Origin: Anisodus tanguticus
Taxonomy: Eukaryota > Streptophyta > Magnoliopsida > Solanales > Solanaceae
Assembly: GCA_034509755.1 (NCBI GenBank)
Contig: CM067543.1
Coordinates: forward strand, 17,546,954-17,610,953
DNA length: 64,000 nucleotides
Direction of reading: 5' to 3'
Each line of letters begins with the position of its first letter. Within the stretch, counting starts at the first letter, position 1. This document shows positions 11,717 through 22,124 of this stretch, piece by piece. The notes beneath the pieces are model-generated. The model ran no database searches. It saw only the letters and a program-made list of their open reading frames with translations, and was not told where the DNA came from. The position numbers were made by a program, and so were the translations under genes.

Positions 11717-13834
11717 TGTCACACCCCAACCTTGGGGGTTGTGGTCGACACCTGACACCCTAAGACCCGACCGTACCAACTGTAATACATGAACCACATG
11801 ACATGAATTTTGGGCCGACAAGGCCTCCAAATAATAACAAGAAGGCAGAAAGCAGCAATAACCTGTACGCAGAAAAGGCCCAACATGACATATATACATA
11901 AACTAAGGCCGAAAAGGCCGCACAAGACATATATACAACAATTTCTAGTCTGCAAGCCTCTACGAGTACTACACGTGTCATCGAGTCAGGACAGGGCACT
12001 GACATACCCAAAATAGATATATACAAAGTGCCTACCGACTCCATACAACAACTTCGGAGAAGTGGAGTGCGACAATCAATCGCTGAAAATATGTACCCTC
12101 CTGAGGAGGTATGCAAGTCTGTCTATCTGTACATGTGGACATGAACACAACACCCCAAAAAAGGGGACGTCAGTACAAAAGAATGTACTGAATATGTAAG
12201 GCATAAGTAAATGTAAGTAAAGACATCAATGTGCAAAGAAACTGAAAGCAACAACATGTAACACAGAAGTGTCGCTGAGGACCATATTGTACATAAATGG
12301 GATAGAATCGCGTATATATAACGCCATAGGCCACTGTGGGCAATATCATCAATATTATATCTATATAAGCTGTGTAAATAATGCCATAGGCCTTTGTGGG
12401 CATATCATATCTATATAAACTGCGTAAATAAGGCATAAGCCTCTGTGGGTAATATCATCAATAACATATCTATATATATATATGTTAGAATCATTTGAAG
12501 AATATGGACTACTCTATAAGCATGTCGGAGTGACGTAAGGTCATTGCACCTCCGACTATCCTTATGCGGATAACATATCATTTTACCTTTCTATATGAGT
12601 TAATACGAAGGGATAACACTTACCATTTTTTTTAGCTTTGAGGAACCAACAGACAACCATGTTACATCAAGATGATAGTGACCTTATAGATTACAAGAAT
12701 TTCATCACGCTAAAGGAACAAATAAGATTTGCATGATTATTTATACTCAGAATAGTCGTGCTTCTTATACACCAATTTCATCAAGAATATAATTTTAATA
12801 CGGAACCTTTATCCTTTGACGTTTTCTTTATGATCATGCCGATAGAAAGAAGGGTAAGCCTTACATACTTTGTCGCCTTAGCTATATTAATTCCACAAGC
12901 TCATGTATGCTCTATGAACGACTATCTACAATATATGAATGATTTGTATCAATGACGAACTCATAATTCATAAAGAAACTCATTGGGACATTTCATCGAA
13001 CACCTAGCGTACGTAGATTTCATATACTTTTCTATAAGGATATTCATACATGTCTCAACACAAAAAATCTCCTTTAACTACCTCCATGAATAGCACAACA
13101 ACATCCTAACAACTTCATACTATGCTCTTAATCCATAAAAAACAGCCCAACAATACTCAACAACAAGATTCCATATCAAAACAATAACATCTCTAATTAC
13201 CTCAAGCTTTATCTTTTCGTTTCTTGTCCAAACAACTTTAATAACATGGTAGTAACTTCAAATACAATCAAAGATGTGATGTACTCACCTTAACACAGCA
13301 AGAAAGACTCTTAAAACAATCTTCTTCAACTTGGAAGAATCCACAATTCATCAACAACACCAAATGAGTGATCTTCTCACCATCTTCAACACTTTTGGTG
13401 AGGGATTTAGGTGGTTTGACCTTAGATTCACTTAGGAACCTTTGAGAAATGTTTGTAGCTGCTTAGGTTTAGTCTTGGTTGAGAAAATGAGGAAAGGTAT
13501 CGAGCCAACACTTAAATTGTCCTAAAAAGTCGGTCACCGCTTCAGATCTGCGGACAGATTTATGGGGCATGTCTGATTATACTGAGGCATAATGAAACAG
13601 AAAAATTTGGGCCTATATGCGGCTAAGTATGTGGGACAGAATCAATTTTTCAAGGCATATTGCTCCACATATCACACTAAGGTGTCGAACTTTATCGAAA
13701 CTTATTTTCTTCAATCCGATTAATCTCAAACTTTCTCAAAACTTGCCTAATACTCCAATAAACCTTTATTAACCTTGTGGAGGGATCTCAGCCTTTTCGA
13801 GCCTATGTCAGATAACTTATGATGGAAACAATGT
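11717..13834 (-). repeat. Solo LTR F, main part
   Basis: Begins TGTCACACCCC at 11717. It is interrupted at 13834 by element C and ends GTGTACA at 46727. The flanks are CATGT (11712-11716) and CATAT (46728-46732), a 5-bp target duplication with one G-to-A change. It carries the same stem-loop in its 3' part (12170-12191) as elements B and D, so it belongs to that group. Frames at 11711-12436 are not genes. Confidence 0.85.
12170..12191. other. Conserved stem-loop in LTR F
   Basis: TCAGTAC (12170-12176), an 8-nt loop, then GTACTGA (12185-12191): perfect 7-bp arms. The same structure is found in the LTRs of B and D (see 33647 and 44389). Confidence 0.7.
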
Positions 13835-13990
13835 TGTCAAGACCCAAATCATAGGTCGTGGTGGCACCTACACTATCCCCCGGGTAGGCGAACCACATCC
13901 CAACATCTAGAATCATAAAGTTAAATAAAAATAAGTTAACAAGTCTTAAATACTATCATAACTGAAAATCAAAATATCCCCAAAGATCTA
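13835..13990 (-). repeat. 3' LTR of C, first segment
   Basis: Matches 36081 onward (CACTATCCCCCGGGTAGGCG in both) up to the E insertion site; ATCTA at 13986-13990 is E's target duplication. Confidence 0.9.
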
Positions 13991-15228
13991 TGATGAAAAG
14001 AAGGCCGTGAACTTAAGTTTTCAACATGAGCCGCGAGATGATTTGCTAGAAGTGCCAAAGATTGACAACCGTCCTATGGTGACATGCTTAATGTGGGGTG
14101 AAGTGTGGAGTGTAGTTGAAGACAAGACTTGAAGATCCAAGAAGGAAACATATTTTTCGGCTTTTATGTAGGTCTTGGACGAGACCACCTTTTAGCTTGT
14201 TTTAATTCGTAGCTTAATTACTAGATCTCCTGATAGTTTAATTACTATGCCATGTAATAAGATAAGATGACCAAGTCGAAAACCATTTAGAAGGAGAAGC
14301 TTCCAACATTCCCCAAGGAGGTAATTCATGAACTAGCTAGTTCATTCACTTATCTACATGGATGACACAAAAGGGTGGCCTAGAGAACATGAAGAGTTGG
14401 GTCTTTTCCTTTCTCCCAAATCGACCGAACCTCTCCCCCTTTCCCATTCAGCCTAGATGCATTTTTTTGTCTATCTTGTTACCTCTTCTAGAAAGTTTAG
14501 AACTAGTATAAATATGAGATGTAGTTGATGAAAGGAGACATTGAAATTTTATGAAATATATTTGAGTTTTCTCAAACTTTCCTAAGTTATTCAACTTTTG
14601 TGTTATTATCTTAGTTGGTCCTTTTGTGCTCCAAACCTTGGTATTTTTGTGGTCCAACCCCTAGGTGTAAGTCTTGTTAGAACTTTTGTGATATAACTAT
14701 ACCCAAGACAAGGTTCTATCCGATTACTTTGTCACAAACACATTAGAAGGTCATCTCGGCCTACATCACCTTACTCGCATCCGAACTTGTCTATAAATTT
14801 CGTGCCCAATCATTGTCCAAACTGCCTAATCCCTTTCACCCCATTACACTATAACACTTTCCTAACCTACACAAAAAAAGTCTTTAACCAACTCCCTCCC
14901 AAAAACACCCGAACACCCAACCAACTACTCTACCATCCTCACCAGGTTCAACATTCATACCTTACTGTTCCGACTAGTTTCTGCCACCTTACCACCATCC
15001 AACCATCAAATACCAATCACCAACATAACCTACAACGTGTCTAGTTCATCCTCTCCAATCACCTTTATCCCAAACTACCTAAGGGCACTCGTACACCTCT
15101 CACAAACTTAAACTGTCTGAAAACCATCCTATTCCACCAACATCCATTTGACTCCCATATTTGCATCCATCCAGCCCCAAACCAACTCTGACAAACCTAA
15201 CCGTACAATCCCCTCCTTATATAAATAA
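13991..15228 (+). repeat. 5' LTR of E
   Basis: 1238 bp. TATA-like TATAAATA at 14507-14514. Diverges from the right LTR by roughly a tenth of sites by eye, and keeps about 128 bp (14055-14182) and two shorter segments missing from the right copy. Confidence 0.9.
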
Positions 15229-15231
15229 GTT

Positions 15232-15243
15232 TGGTATCAGAGC
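15232..15243 (+). other. Primer-binding site of E (initiator tRNA-Met)
   Basis: TGGTATCAGAGC, three bases past the end of the 5' LTR. Confidence 0.95.
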
Positions 15244-15271
15244 AAGACTTTCCCGTCCTACGCCTTATGTT

Positions 15272-15412
15272 ATGGCTAACATAAATGAAGAACTTCGGAG
15301 GATCATAAGTGACCTTTTTGCGGAACAAGCGCAAATCTTGAGAAGAGAATTTGTGGGGCGTGCCGTGATTGATAATGCCGAGTCCGGGGAAGAGTTTGCA
15401 CAAAACAACTGA
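15272..15412 (+). pseudogene. gag: Element E gag remnant (N-terminus only)
   Basis: An ATG 28 bases after the primer site opens a 46-codon frame beginning MANINEELRRI and ending in a stop at 15410-15412. Start position and acidic or amphipathic N-terminus fit gag. The matrix/capsid part and zinc knuckle are missing: the next recognisable coding is already the region before protease, so most of gag has been deleted around 15410. Confidence 0.65.
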
Positions 15413-15419
15413 ATGGGAA

Positions 15420-16270
15420 TAGTATCAAGATTGTGGGGATTCCTTTGTTATTGAGGAACCCGAAGTCAAGGAGGTCTTAGAGGAAGATGTTGATATTGCG
15501 GAAGAGGGTGAAAGTTTAGTACTCCGACGTGTGTTGAGTGTTCAACTAGAAGAAAAGGAGGAGACACAAAGGGAGCAAATATTTTACACTCGATGTAAGG
15601 TAAATGACAAGGTATGTAATATGATCATTGATGGAGGAAGCTGTGCCAATATGGCTTCCGTGGAAATGGTGGACAATTGAAATTGCCTATCCGCAGCCAT
15701 CCCAAACCATATTATCTCCAATGGTTGAACAAAGACAAAGGTATAAAGGTAATGAAACAAACTCTTGTTAGTTTTCGGGTTGGTAAGTATGAAGATGAAA
15801 TATGGTGTGACATCCTACCTATGGATGCTTATCATATTTTATTGGGTCGGCCATGGCAATTTGATAGGAAAGTGCAATATGATGGAGAAAAGAATATCTA
15901 TTCTTTTCAAAAGGATGACAAGAAGGTCCGGTTGATACCATTGTCACCTAGTGAGGTGAAGAAAATGAAGATCCAAAATGCCAAGAACCGCAAAGAAGAG
16001 TCTGAGGCCCTCTTGCTTAATGCATCGGAGATAGAAGAGGAGTTGAAGAAGGGGAGTCCTATTTATGCATTGGTGTGCAATGATAAGAAGAGTCTTGTGG
16101 GAGATACGGTTGAAAATGCCGACTTGAAGGAACTCTTGAAGAAATTTGAAGATGTATTTCCGGATGATCTTGCACCCGGATTACCACCAATCAGAGGTAT
16201 TGAACATGCTATTGATTTTATTCCAGGAAGTTCATTACCTAATCGTCCAGCCTATAGATGCAATCCTTAA
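15420..16270 (+). pseudogene. pol: Element E pol remnant: aspartic protease and linker
   Basis: Reading 15440-15675 gives an acidic segment followed by IIDGGSCANMAS, the gypsy protease active-site region (DGG here; DTG or DSG in many families, DGGSC in CRM-type elements). A stop or frame change near 15677 separates it from a 197-aa frame with HPKPYYLQWLN, MDAYHILLGRPWQFDRKV and then FEDVFPDDLAPGLPPIRG, the protease-to-RT linker. The frame ends in TAA at 16268-16270 but the same frame continues as RT, so this stop is a point lesion. Confidence 0.85.
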
Positions 16271-17057
16271 GAGGCTAAGGTGTTGCAAAGACAAGTGCAA
16301 TAATTACTAGACAAAGGGTTTGTCCGAGAGATCCTTAGTCCATGTGTGGTACCCACCTTGTTGGTGCCAAAGAAAGATGGGACTTGGCGCATGTATATTG
16401 ATAGTCGAGCGGTCAATAACATCACCGTGAGTACATGTTTCTTATGCTGAGATTGGATGATTTTTTGGATGAATTAAGTGGGGCCAAGTTGTTCTCCAAG
16501 ACGATTTTAGGAGTGGCTACCATCAAATAAGGATACGAGAGAGAGATGAATGGAAGACGGCTTTCAAGACCAAGTATGGTTTGTACGAATGACTTGTGAT
16601 GCCATTTGGAATGTGTAATGCTCTAAGCTATTTCATGAGGCTCATGCACGAGGTACTATGCTCATTCATGGGTAAATTTGTTGTGGTTTACTTAGATGAT
16701 ATATTAATTTATAGTCAAGATAGGGAATCTCACTTGTCACATTTAGAAGCTTTATTTGAGAAGTTAAGAGATGTAAAGTTGTATGGCCAGTTAGAGAATT
16801 ATGCTTTTATGATTACTAGTATCCCATTCTTAGGATACATAGTATCATCTGAGGGCATTCATGTGGATCCATCCAAGGTGGAAGCTATCCGGAGTTGGCC
16901 CGAGCCTACGAATGTAAGTGAGGTAAGAAGTTTCCATGGTTTGATTTCTTTTTATCATCGTTTCATTCGAGATTTTAGTATCATTGCTTCTCCTATCACT
17001 GAACTAATGAAAATTGTGAGTTTAAATGGTCCCAAAGAGTACAAAGAGCTTTTGTAA
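16271..17057 (+). pseudogene. pol: Element E pol remnant: reverse transcriptase
   Basis: The palm and fingers motifs follow in order: LLDKGFVREILSPC, VPKKDGTWRMYIDSRAVNNIT, then after a frame change LDELSGAKLFSK, YHQIRIRERDEWKTAFKT, MPFGMCNALSYFMRLM, and the catalytic VVYLDDILIYS (about 16683-16715). LGYIVSSEGI and the thumb follow. Lesions visible: TAA in the spacer, a frameshift near 16430, and a TGG-to-TGA stop before LVMPFG (16592-16594). The catalytic YLDD is intact but the reading frame is not. Confidence 0.9.
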
Positions 17058-17059
17058 CC

Positions 17060-17530
17060 TTGAAGAGGTTATGTGAAGCACCGGTTCTAGCTATTCCGAA
17101 TTTTGAGAAACTATTTGAAGTTGAATGTGATGCTAGTGGGGTTGGTGTTGGTGCCGTCTCGATTCAAGACAAACGACATATTGCTTTCTTTAGTGAAAAA
17201 TTGGGTGGTGCACGACTCAATTATTCTACTTATGACAAGGAGTTTTATGCTAATGTGAGATCCTTGGTCCAATGGGAACATTATTTGAGGCCAAAACCTT
17301 TTGTCTTATATTCATATCATGAATCCTTGAAGTATTTACATGGACAAATAAATTTGAATCCAAGGCATGCTAAGTGGGTAGCATACTTGCAAACTTTCAC
17401 ATTCTCTACAAGGCACAAAGATGGCAAATCCAACATAGTGGCGGATGCACTTTCCCGGAGGCACGTAATGTTGACCGTACTTGAACAAAAACTTGTGGGA
17501 TTTGAAGTGCTAAAGGAATTTTATGAATGA
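17060..17530 (+). pseudogene. pol: Element E pol remnant: RNase H
   Basis: A 156-aa open frame reading VECDASGVGVGAV (first catalytic Asp), NYSTYDKEFYA (E within the second motif), the SLKYLHGQ segment and HKDGKSNIVADALSRR (final Asp). This is the best preserved domain of E. It is separated from RT by a stop at 17055-17057 and ends in TGA at 17528. Confidence 0.9.
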
Positions 17531-17532
17531 GA

Positions 17533-17778
17533 TCCCGAGTTCAAAGACGTAATGATAGAATGTAAATAGTTCATATTTCTTATTCCATAGTAGAAGGTTT
17601 CCTTTTCAAAGGGAACAAATTGTATGTGTCCGAATATTCCATGAGGGAATTACTTGTACATGAAATGCATTCGGGTGGACTAGCTGGACATTTTGGGGGT
17701 AGTGAAGACTTTGAAGATTCTACAAGAACAATTTTACTGGCCACGGATGGATAAAGATGTAAATGGAGTGGTACATAG
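17533..17778 (+). pseudogene. pol: Element E pol remnant: integrase zinc-finger region
   Basis: Reads LFKGNKLYVSEYSMRELLVHEMHSGGLAGHFG (two shorter recognisable motifs: LYVSEYSMRELL and HEMHSGGLAGHFG), the H-H half of the integrase HHCC finger. Frame is lost near 17700. It ends at VHRC, the first Cys, where an internal deletion joins it to the end of the catalytic core. Confidence 0.8.
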
Positions 17779-18324
17779 ATGTTCCAAACGGAAGTGACTA
17801 ATAGAACTATTGGCACACTATTAAGAGGATTGGTGAGAAAGACCACCAAGGATTGGGACATCAAGTTGGCACATGCGAAATTTGCTTATAATCGGAGTCA
17901 ATCACGTACAACGGGTAAAGCTCCATTTGAAATTATTTATGGCACTAACCCATTTTTACCTATTCAGAAGGCCAATACCAAGTACAAAATGGATGCGAAC
18001 AAGTCAAGGACTCAACCACAATTCCAGGCCAGAGATTTGGTTTGGCTACACCTAAGGAAGGAAAGATTTCCCAACATGAGAAAGAACAAGCTAATGCCGA
18101 GGGTGGATGGTCCTTTCAAGATATTGGCCAAGTTCGGGGAAAGCACCTACAAGGTAGAACTTCCGGACGAATATAGAGGTATTAGTTCAACGTTTAATGT
18201 TGGAGACTTATCACCATACATAGATGATGAGAATTTGAAGGCAAATTTTGTTAAAGAATGGGAGTATGATGAAAAAAAGGCTGTGAACTTAAGTTTTCAA
18301 CATGAGCACGAGGTGATTTGCTAG
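17779..18324 (+). pseudogene. pol: Element E pol remnant: integrase C-terminus overlapping the 3' LTR
   Basis: A 181-aa frame starts within the end of the integrase core (QTEVTNRTIGTLLRGL, KAPFEIIYG), so the catalytic Asp residues are deleted; the join lies near 17785. DLVWLHLRKERFP, KLMPRVDGPFKIL and TFNVGDLSPY follow, typical of chromovirus integrase C-termini. The frame crosses the polypurine stretch (18253-18264) and runs 58 nt into the 3' LTR before its stop. No classical chromodomain is seen. Confidence 0.85.
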
Positions 18325-19305
18325 GAGTGCCAAGACCACCTTTTAACTTATTTTAATTCCTAGCTTAATTACTATATCTCCTTATAACTTAATTACTATG
18401 CCATGTAATAAAATAAGATGACCAAGCCGAGAACCATCTAGAAGGAGAATCTTCCAACGTTCCTCAAGGAGATAATTCATGAACTAGCTAGTTCATGCAC
18501 TTATCTACATGGATGACACAAAATGGTGGCCTAGAGAACATGAAGAGTTGAGTCTTTTCCCGTCTCCCAAATCGGCCGAACCTCTCCTCCTTTCCCATTA
18601 GGCCTAGATGTATTTTTATGTCTATTTTGTTACCTCTTCTAGAAGGTTTAGAACTAGTATAAATAGGGGATGTAGTTGATGAAATGAGACATTGAAATTT
18701 TATGAAATATATTTGAGTTTTCTCAAACTTTCCTAAGTTATTCAACTTTTGTGTTGTTATATTAGTTAGTCCTTTTGTAGTCCAAATCCTAGGTGTAAGT
18801 CTAGTTGAAACTTTTGTGATCTAACTATACCCAAGCCAAGGTTCTATCCAGTTACTTTGTCACAAACACATTAGAAGGCCAGCTCGGCCTATATCACCTT
18901 ACCCACACCCGAACTTGTCTATCAATTTCGTGCCCAATCATTGTCCAAACTGCCTAATCCCTTTTACCCCATTACACTACAACACTTCCCCAACCTACAC
19001 CAAAAAGGTCGTTAACCAACTCCTCCCAACAACACCTGAACACCCAACCAACTACTCCACCATCCTTACCGGGTTCAACCTTCGTACCTTACTGTCCCAA
19101 CCAGTTTCTGCCACCTTACCACCATCCAACCACTAATTACCAACCACCAATATAACCTATAATATGTCTAGTTCATCATCTCCAAACGCCTTTGCCCTAA
19201 ACCACCTAAGGGCCCAACCTCCATTTGACTCCCATATTTGTGTCCGTCCAGCCCCAAACCAACTTCGACCAACCTAACCATACAATCCGCTCCTTATATA
19301 CATCA
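18267..19305 (+). repeat. 3' LTR of E
   Basis: 1039 bp, starting TGATGAAAAAAAGG and ending ACATCA. TATA-like TATAAATA at 18658-18665. Shorter than the left LTR through deletions after 18333, near 18785 and near 19205. Confidence 0.9.
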
Positions 19306-19310
19306 ATCTA

Positions 19311-21469
19311 GTAAAAAGTATACAAGATCTCTAACACAATAAGAAATATAAGTCTGAACTGTCCGGATGTTACATATTATATGATGAAAAGAAAATACAT
19401 AAGTAAATAAAGAGGGTCATTTCATGGGCCACAGATGATCAAGTAGTTCACCCTGAATGACCAAAGATGTCACCCTCACGTATCAGTCAAAAGGCGTTGA
19501 GCTGAAACCGGGATCGTACTCTACACTCAATAAAAATGCAGCAAAAGTAGTATGAGTACAACACTAGTACATGTAAGTATCATAGACCAACTAAGATTAG
19601 ATAACGTAATAAGCACCAGAAATTAACAAGTAGCACATAGAGCAAATAGGTAAGATCATGTATCATAAACAAGTCTGTATCAAGGAAATCAGGTATTCAA
19701 CCAAGGACAGATATAAGTCACCAATATAACAATTAAGAATATAAGAATGGATGAGTGTAATGTAATGCAATAGTTACCTTTCTTATTCCACTTTCGTACA
19801 CACATGCTAAGGACAAAGTCTCAAAGCCATGACTCATGGGGATTCGCGAAGTCCATGTACCACTCATGCTCTCTAGCAAAAGCTCAGAAGCATCAGTCAT
19901 TCTCATCTCCGACAGAAATCTCGGAGTATCTTTGCCACTCTCAATCTCCGGCAAAGATCTCAGAGTATGTCAATCACTCACCTCACCATCATGATCATAT
20001 CAGAGTAATAAGTAAAGAATGACATGCATGATATCAATCTCAACAGTATCATCAATAATTAATCAACAAGTACAAGTCATGTTACCGTTCACATTTTAAT
20101 TAATTAAAATTATTCTTTCTTTTCATGGGGTAAGTGAACTAGTATGTGACAGAAAATCAGACAAGTAATAATCACAAAATATAACACATATGGTGACAAG
20201 CCCACGCAAACAACATCCATACCAAACCAGTGGAATTTATCACCACCTCCATGCCTGAAGGCCTATTATGCTATCCCCGTCAATTTCTACGACATATATA
20301 TGACTCTCTAATCAAAGTCTAACTCAAGTAAGTCGTAACCTACATCGAGAGCCAAATGGATGCCATGAACCTCAAGCCAATGTCTTTTCCTTTCTGAGAG
20401 CCTCAGAATGGTCAAAGTCTATTAAATACATATTTTATGTTATAAGACGATTCCAAGGACGCCCATATTGCTATACTTCTAAACGAAAATTGAAAACGCA
20501 ACACAAAAAGTGACTCCGGACCCACAAGGGAAAAATTAAAAATTGAAAATTTTATGACAATTAATTTGCTTATAATTCATAGAGTCAAAATCTATAATTG
20601 ATATTAAATCTTGATGTCAATTGATGAGACAATCTCAATTTTCCCCAATTTCAAACTTAAAGCTAATCTTTACATTTTACACCTTAAGCCATGGATTTAA
20701 CGGTGAAAACCATACCCCGAAATCACAATCCTAACTCATTATTCAATATATAAATCATGTATACACCGGTACACATCTACAACTAAACAAAATATTAATT
20801 ACAGAAGAAATATTTGATACCTTTCATTTCATTGTATCATTGTTTCCGTTGTTACAGTGAGACTACCAGTGTTCCGCTTAGATTTTTTTGCAGGATTCCT
20901 CTTTCACAGTATTGATTTCAATGCAAGAGTAAATAATTTTCTTCCAATTCCTTTGGTGTTGTGTGCTCCAAGCAAGCGAATAATTTAGCTTTTCTCACAA
21001 TTATCCATAATCTCTATCCAAGACAACTACTAATATTATATCAAAGTATCCATATCCAACTTTTGGTAGACTTATTGAAAATTACTTATTTCCTCACGTG
21101 GTAAAAGGTCTCAAATGCATCTATATGCTTTGCTTTGCTTCAATGCTCACCTGATGTATTTGGACGACTACAGTGATCCTCTAAACCCTTATTCTAGCTA
21201 AACTTTTATTTTCCAAAAGCAATTAGCTGTGCCCTTTGTTCACTTCCTTTTTTTTGTCCAATTACAAAAGTTACCTCATTTAAATATAATTAAAAATTTC
21301 CATTAATCAAATAACCTTAGTTAAAGGGATAGCCTAAAATTTCCTGTTTCCTTAACTTAAGAACTTTTAATTTCACTAATTCTTCTCCGGTACTCACGGA
21401 GTTGCCTCGGGAAGGGTATTTTAGGGATGTTACGCCTAAAAGTGCTAAATGACCAAACGGGTCATTACA
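19311..21469 (-). repeat. 3' LTR of C, second segment
   Basis: Resumes after E and its duplicated ATCTA (19306-19310) and runs to GTCATTACA at 21469. It pairs with 36250-37539 and 45917-46703. Bases 20716-21229 are identical to 46019-46532, although the rest is visibly diverged. It keeps about 75 bp (21240-21315) that the 5' LTR lacks. Confidence 0.9.
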
Positions 21470-21525
21470 TCAGATACCAATCAAACACTCGCTTGTCCTC
21501 GAGCGACAAGGAATAGAATGGAGAG

Positions 21526-22124
21526 AAAGGGTACTTGGTCTGTCGAACAACTGAGGATATCTACTCCGCATATCTGTCTCGGTCTCCAAGTGGCTTCCTC
21601 AACCGGACGGTGTTTCCATTATACTTTCATTAAAGCAAAATCTTTGGAACTCAACTTTCTAACATGTCCGTCCAAAATGGCCACAGGCTCTTCCTCAAAT
21701 TCCAGATTTTGATCAAATAACACCGAGTCCCATGGATGATGTATGACCCATCAGAATGGTATTTCTTCAATATGAAGACTTGAAACATCGGATGGACGTC
21801 TAATAAACCCGGTGGAAAATCCAACTCATAAGCCACCTCACCAACTCGCCAAAGGATCTCAAATGGCCCGATATACCTCGGACTCAACTTACCTTTCTTC
21901 CCAAATCTCATCACATCTTTCATGGGCGAGACCTTCAACAGAACCTGATCACCTACCAAGAACTCCATATCATGAACCTTCCGATTCGCATACTCCTTCT
22001 GTCTACTCTGAGCTGTTAGGAACTTTTTTTGAATTAGTTTCACCTTGTATAAGGAATCTCTCAACAAGTGTGCAATCCAAGGCCTAGTCTCGAACACATC
22101 GAACCAATAACTGGAGAACGACAT
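21526..22124 (-). pseudogene. pol: Element C pol remnant: integrase C-terminus and chromodomain
   Basis: Minus-strand frame of 157 aa with the chromovirus signature GKKGKLSPRYIGPFEIL, then LDVHPMFQVFILKKYH; motif order matches Tekay/Del integrase C-termini. Past the open frame, lower coordinates read VEEATW, then after a one-base loss ETETDMRSRYPQLF, the end of a chromodomain; a CAA-to-TAA change gives a stop just before it. Chromodomains of this class guide integration into heterochromatin (known family property). Upstream integrase core, RNase H and RT are not recognisable. The first about 25 residues of the open frame look unrelated, so the true break is near 22050. Confidence 0.85.

Larger units (their letters stand above)
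13991..19305 (+). mobile_element. Ty3/gypsy element E, CRM-like, internally deleted
   Basis: LTRs 13991-15228 and 18267-19305 start TGATGAAAA and end in or near ACATCA. Perfect 5-bp target duplication ATCTA (13986-13990 and 19306-19310). Primer site TGGTATCAGAGC at 15232-15243 lies just inside the left LTR, and gag, protease, RT, RNase H and integrase pieces follow in order on the plus strand. A protease region with LLGRPWQ, a TGATG LTR start and a pol frame running into the 3' LTR are features I associate with the CRM (centromeric) chromovirus clade; that placement is from memory. Most of gag and the integrase catalytic core are deleted, so it is not autonomous. Confidence 0.9.
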
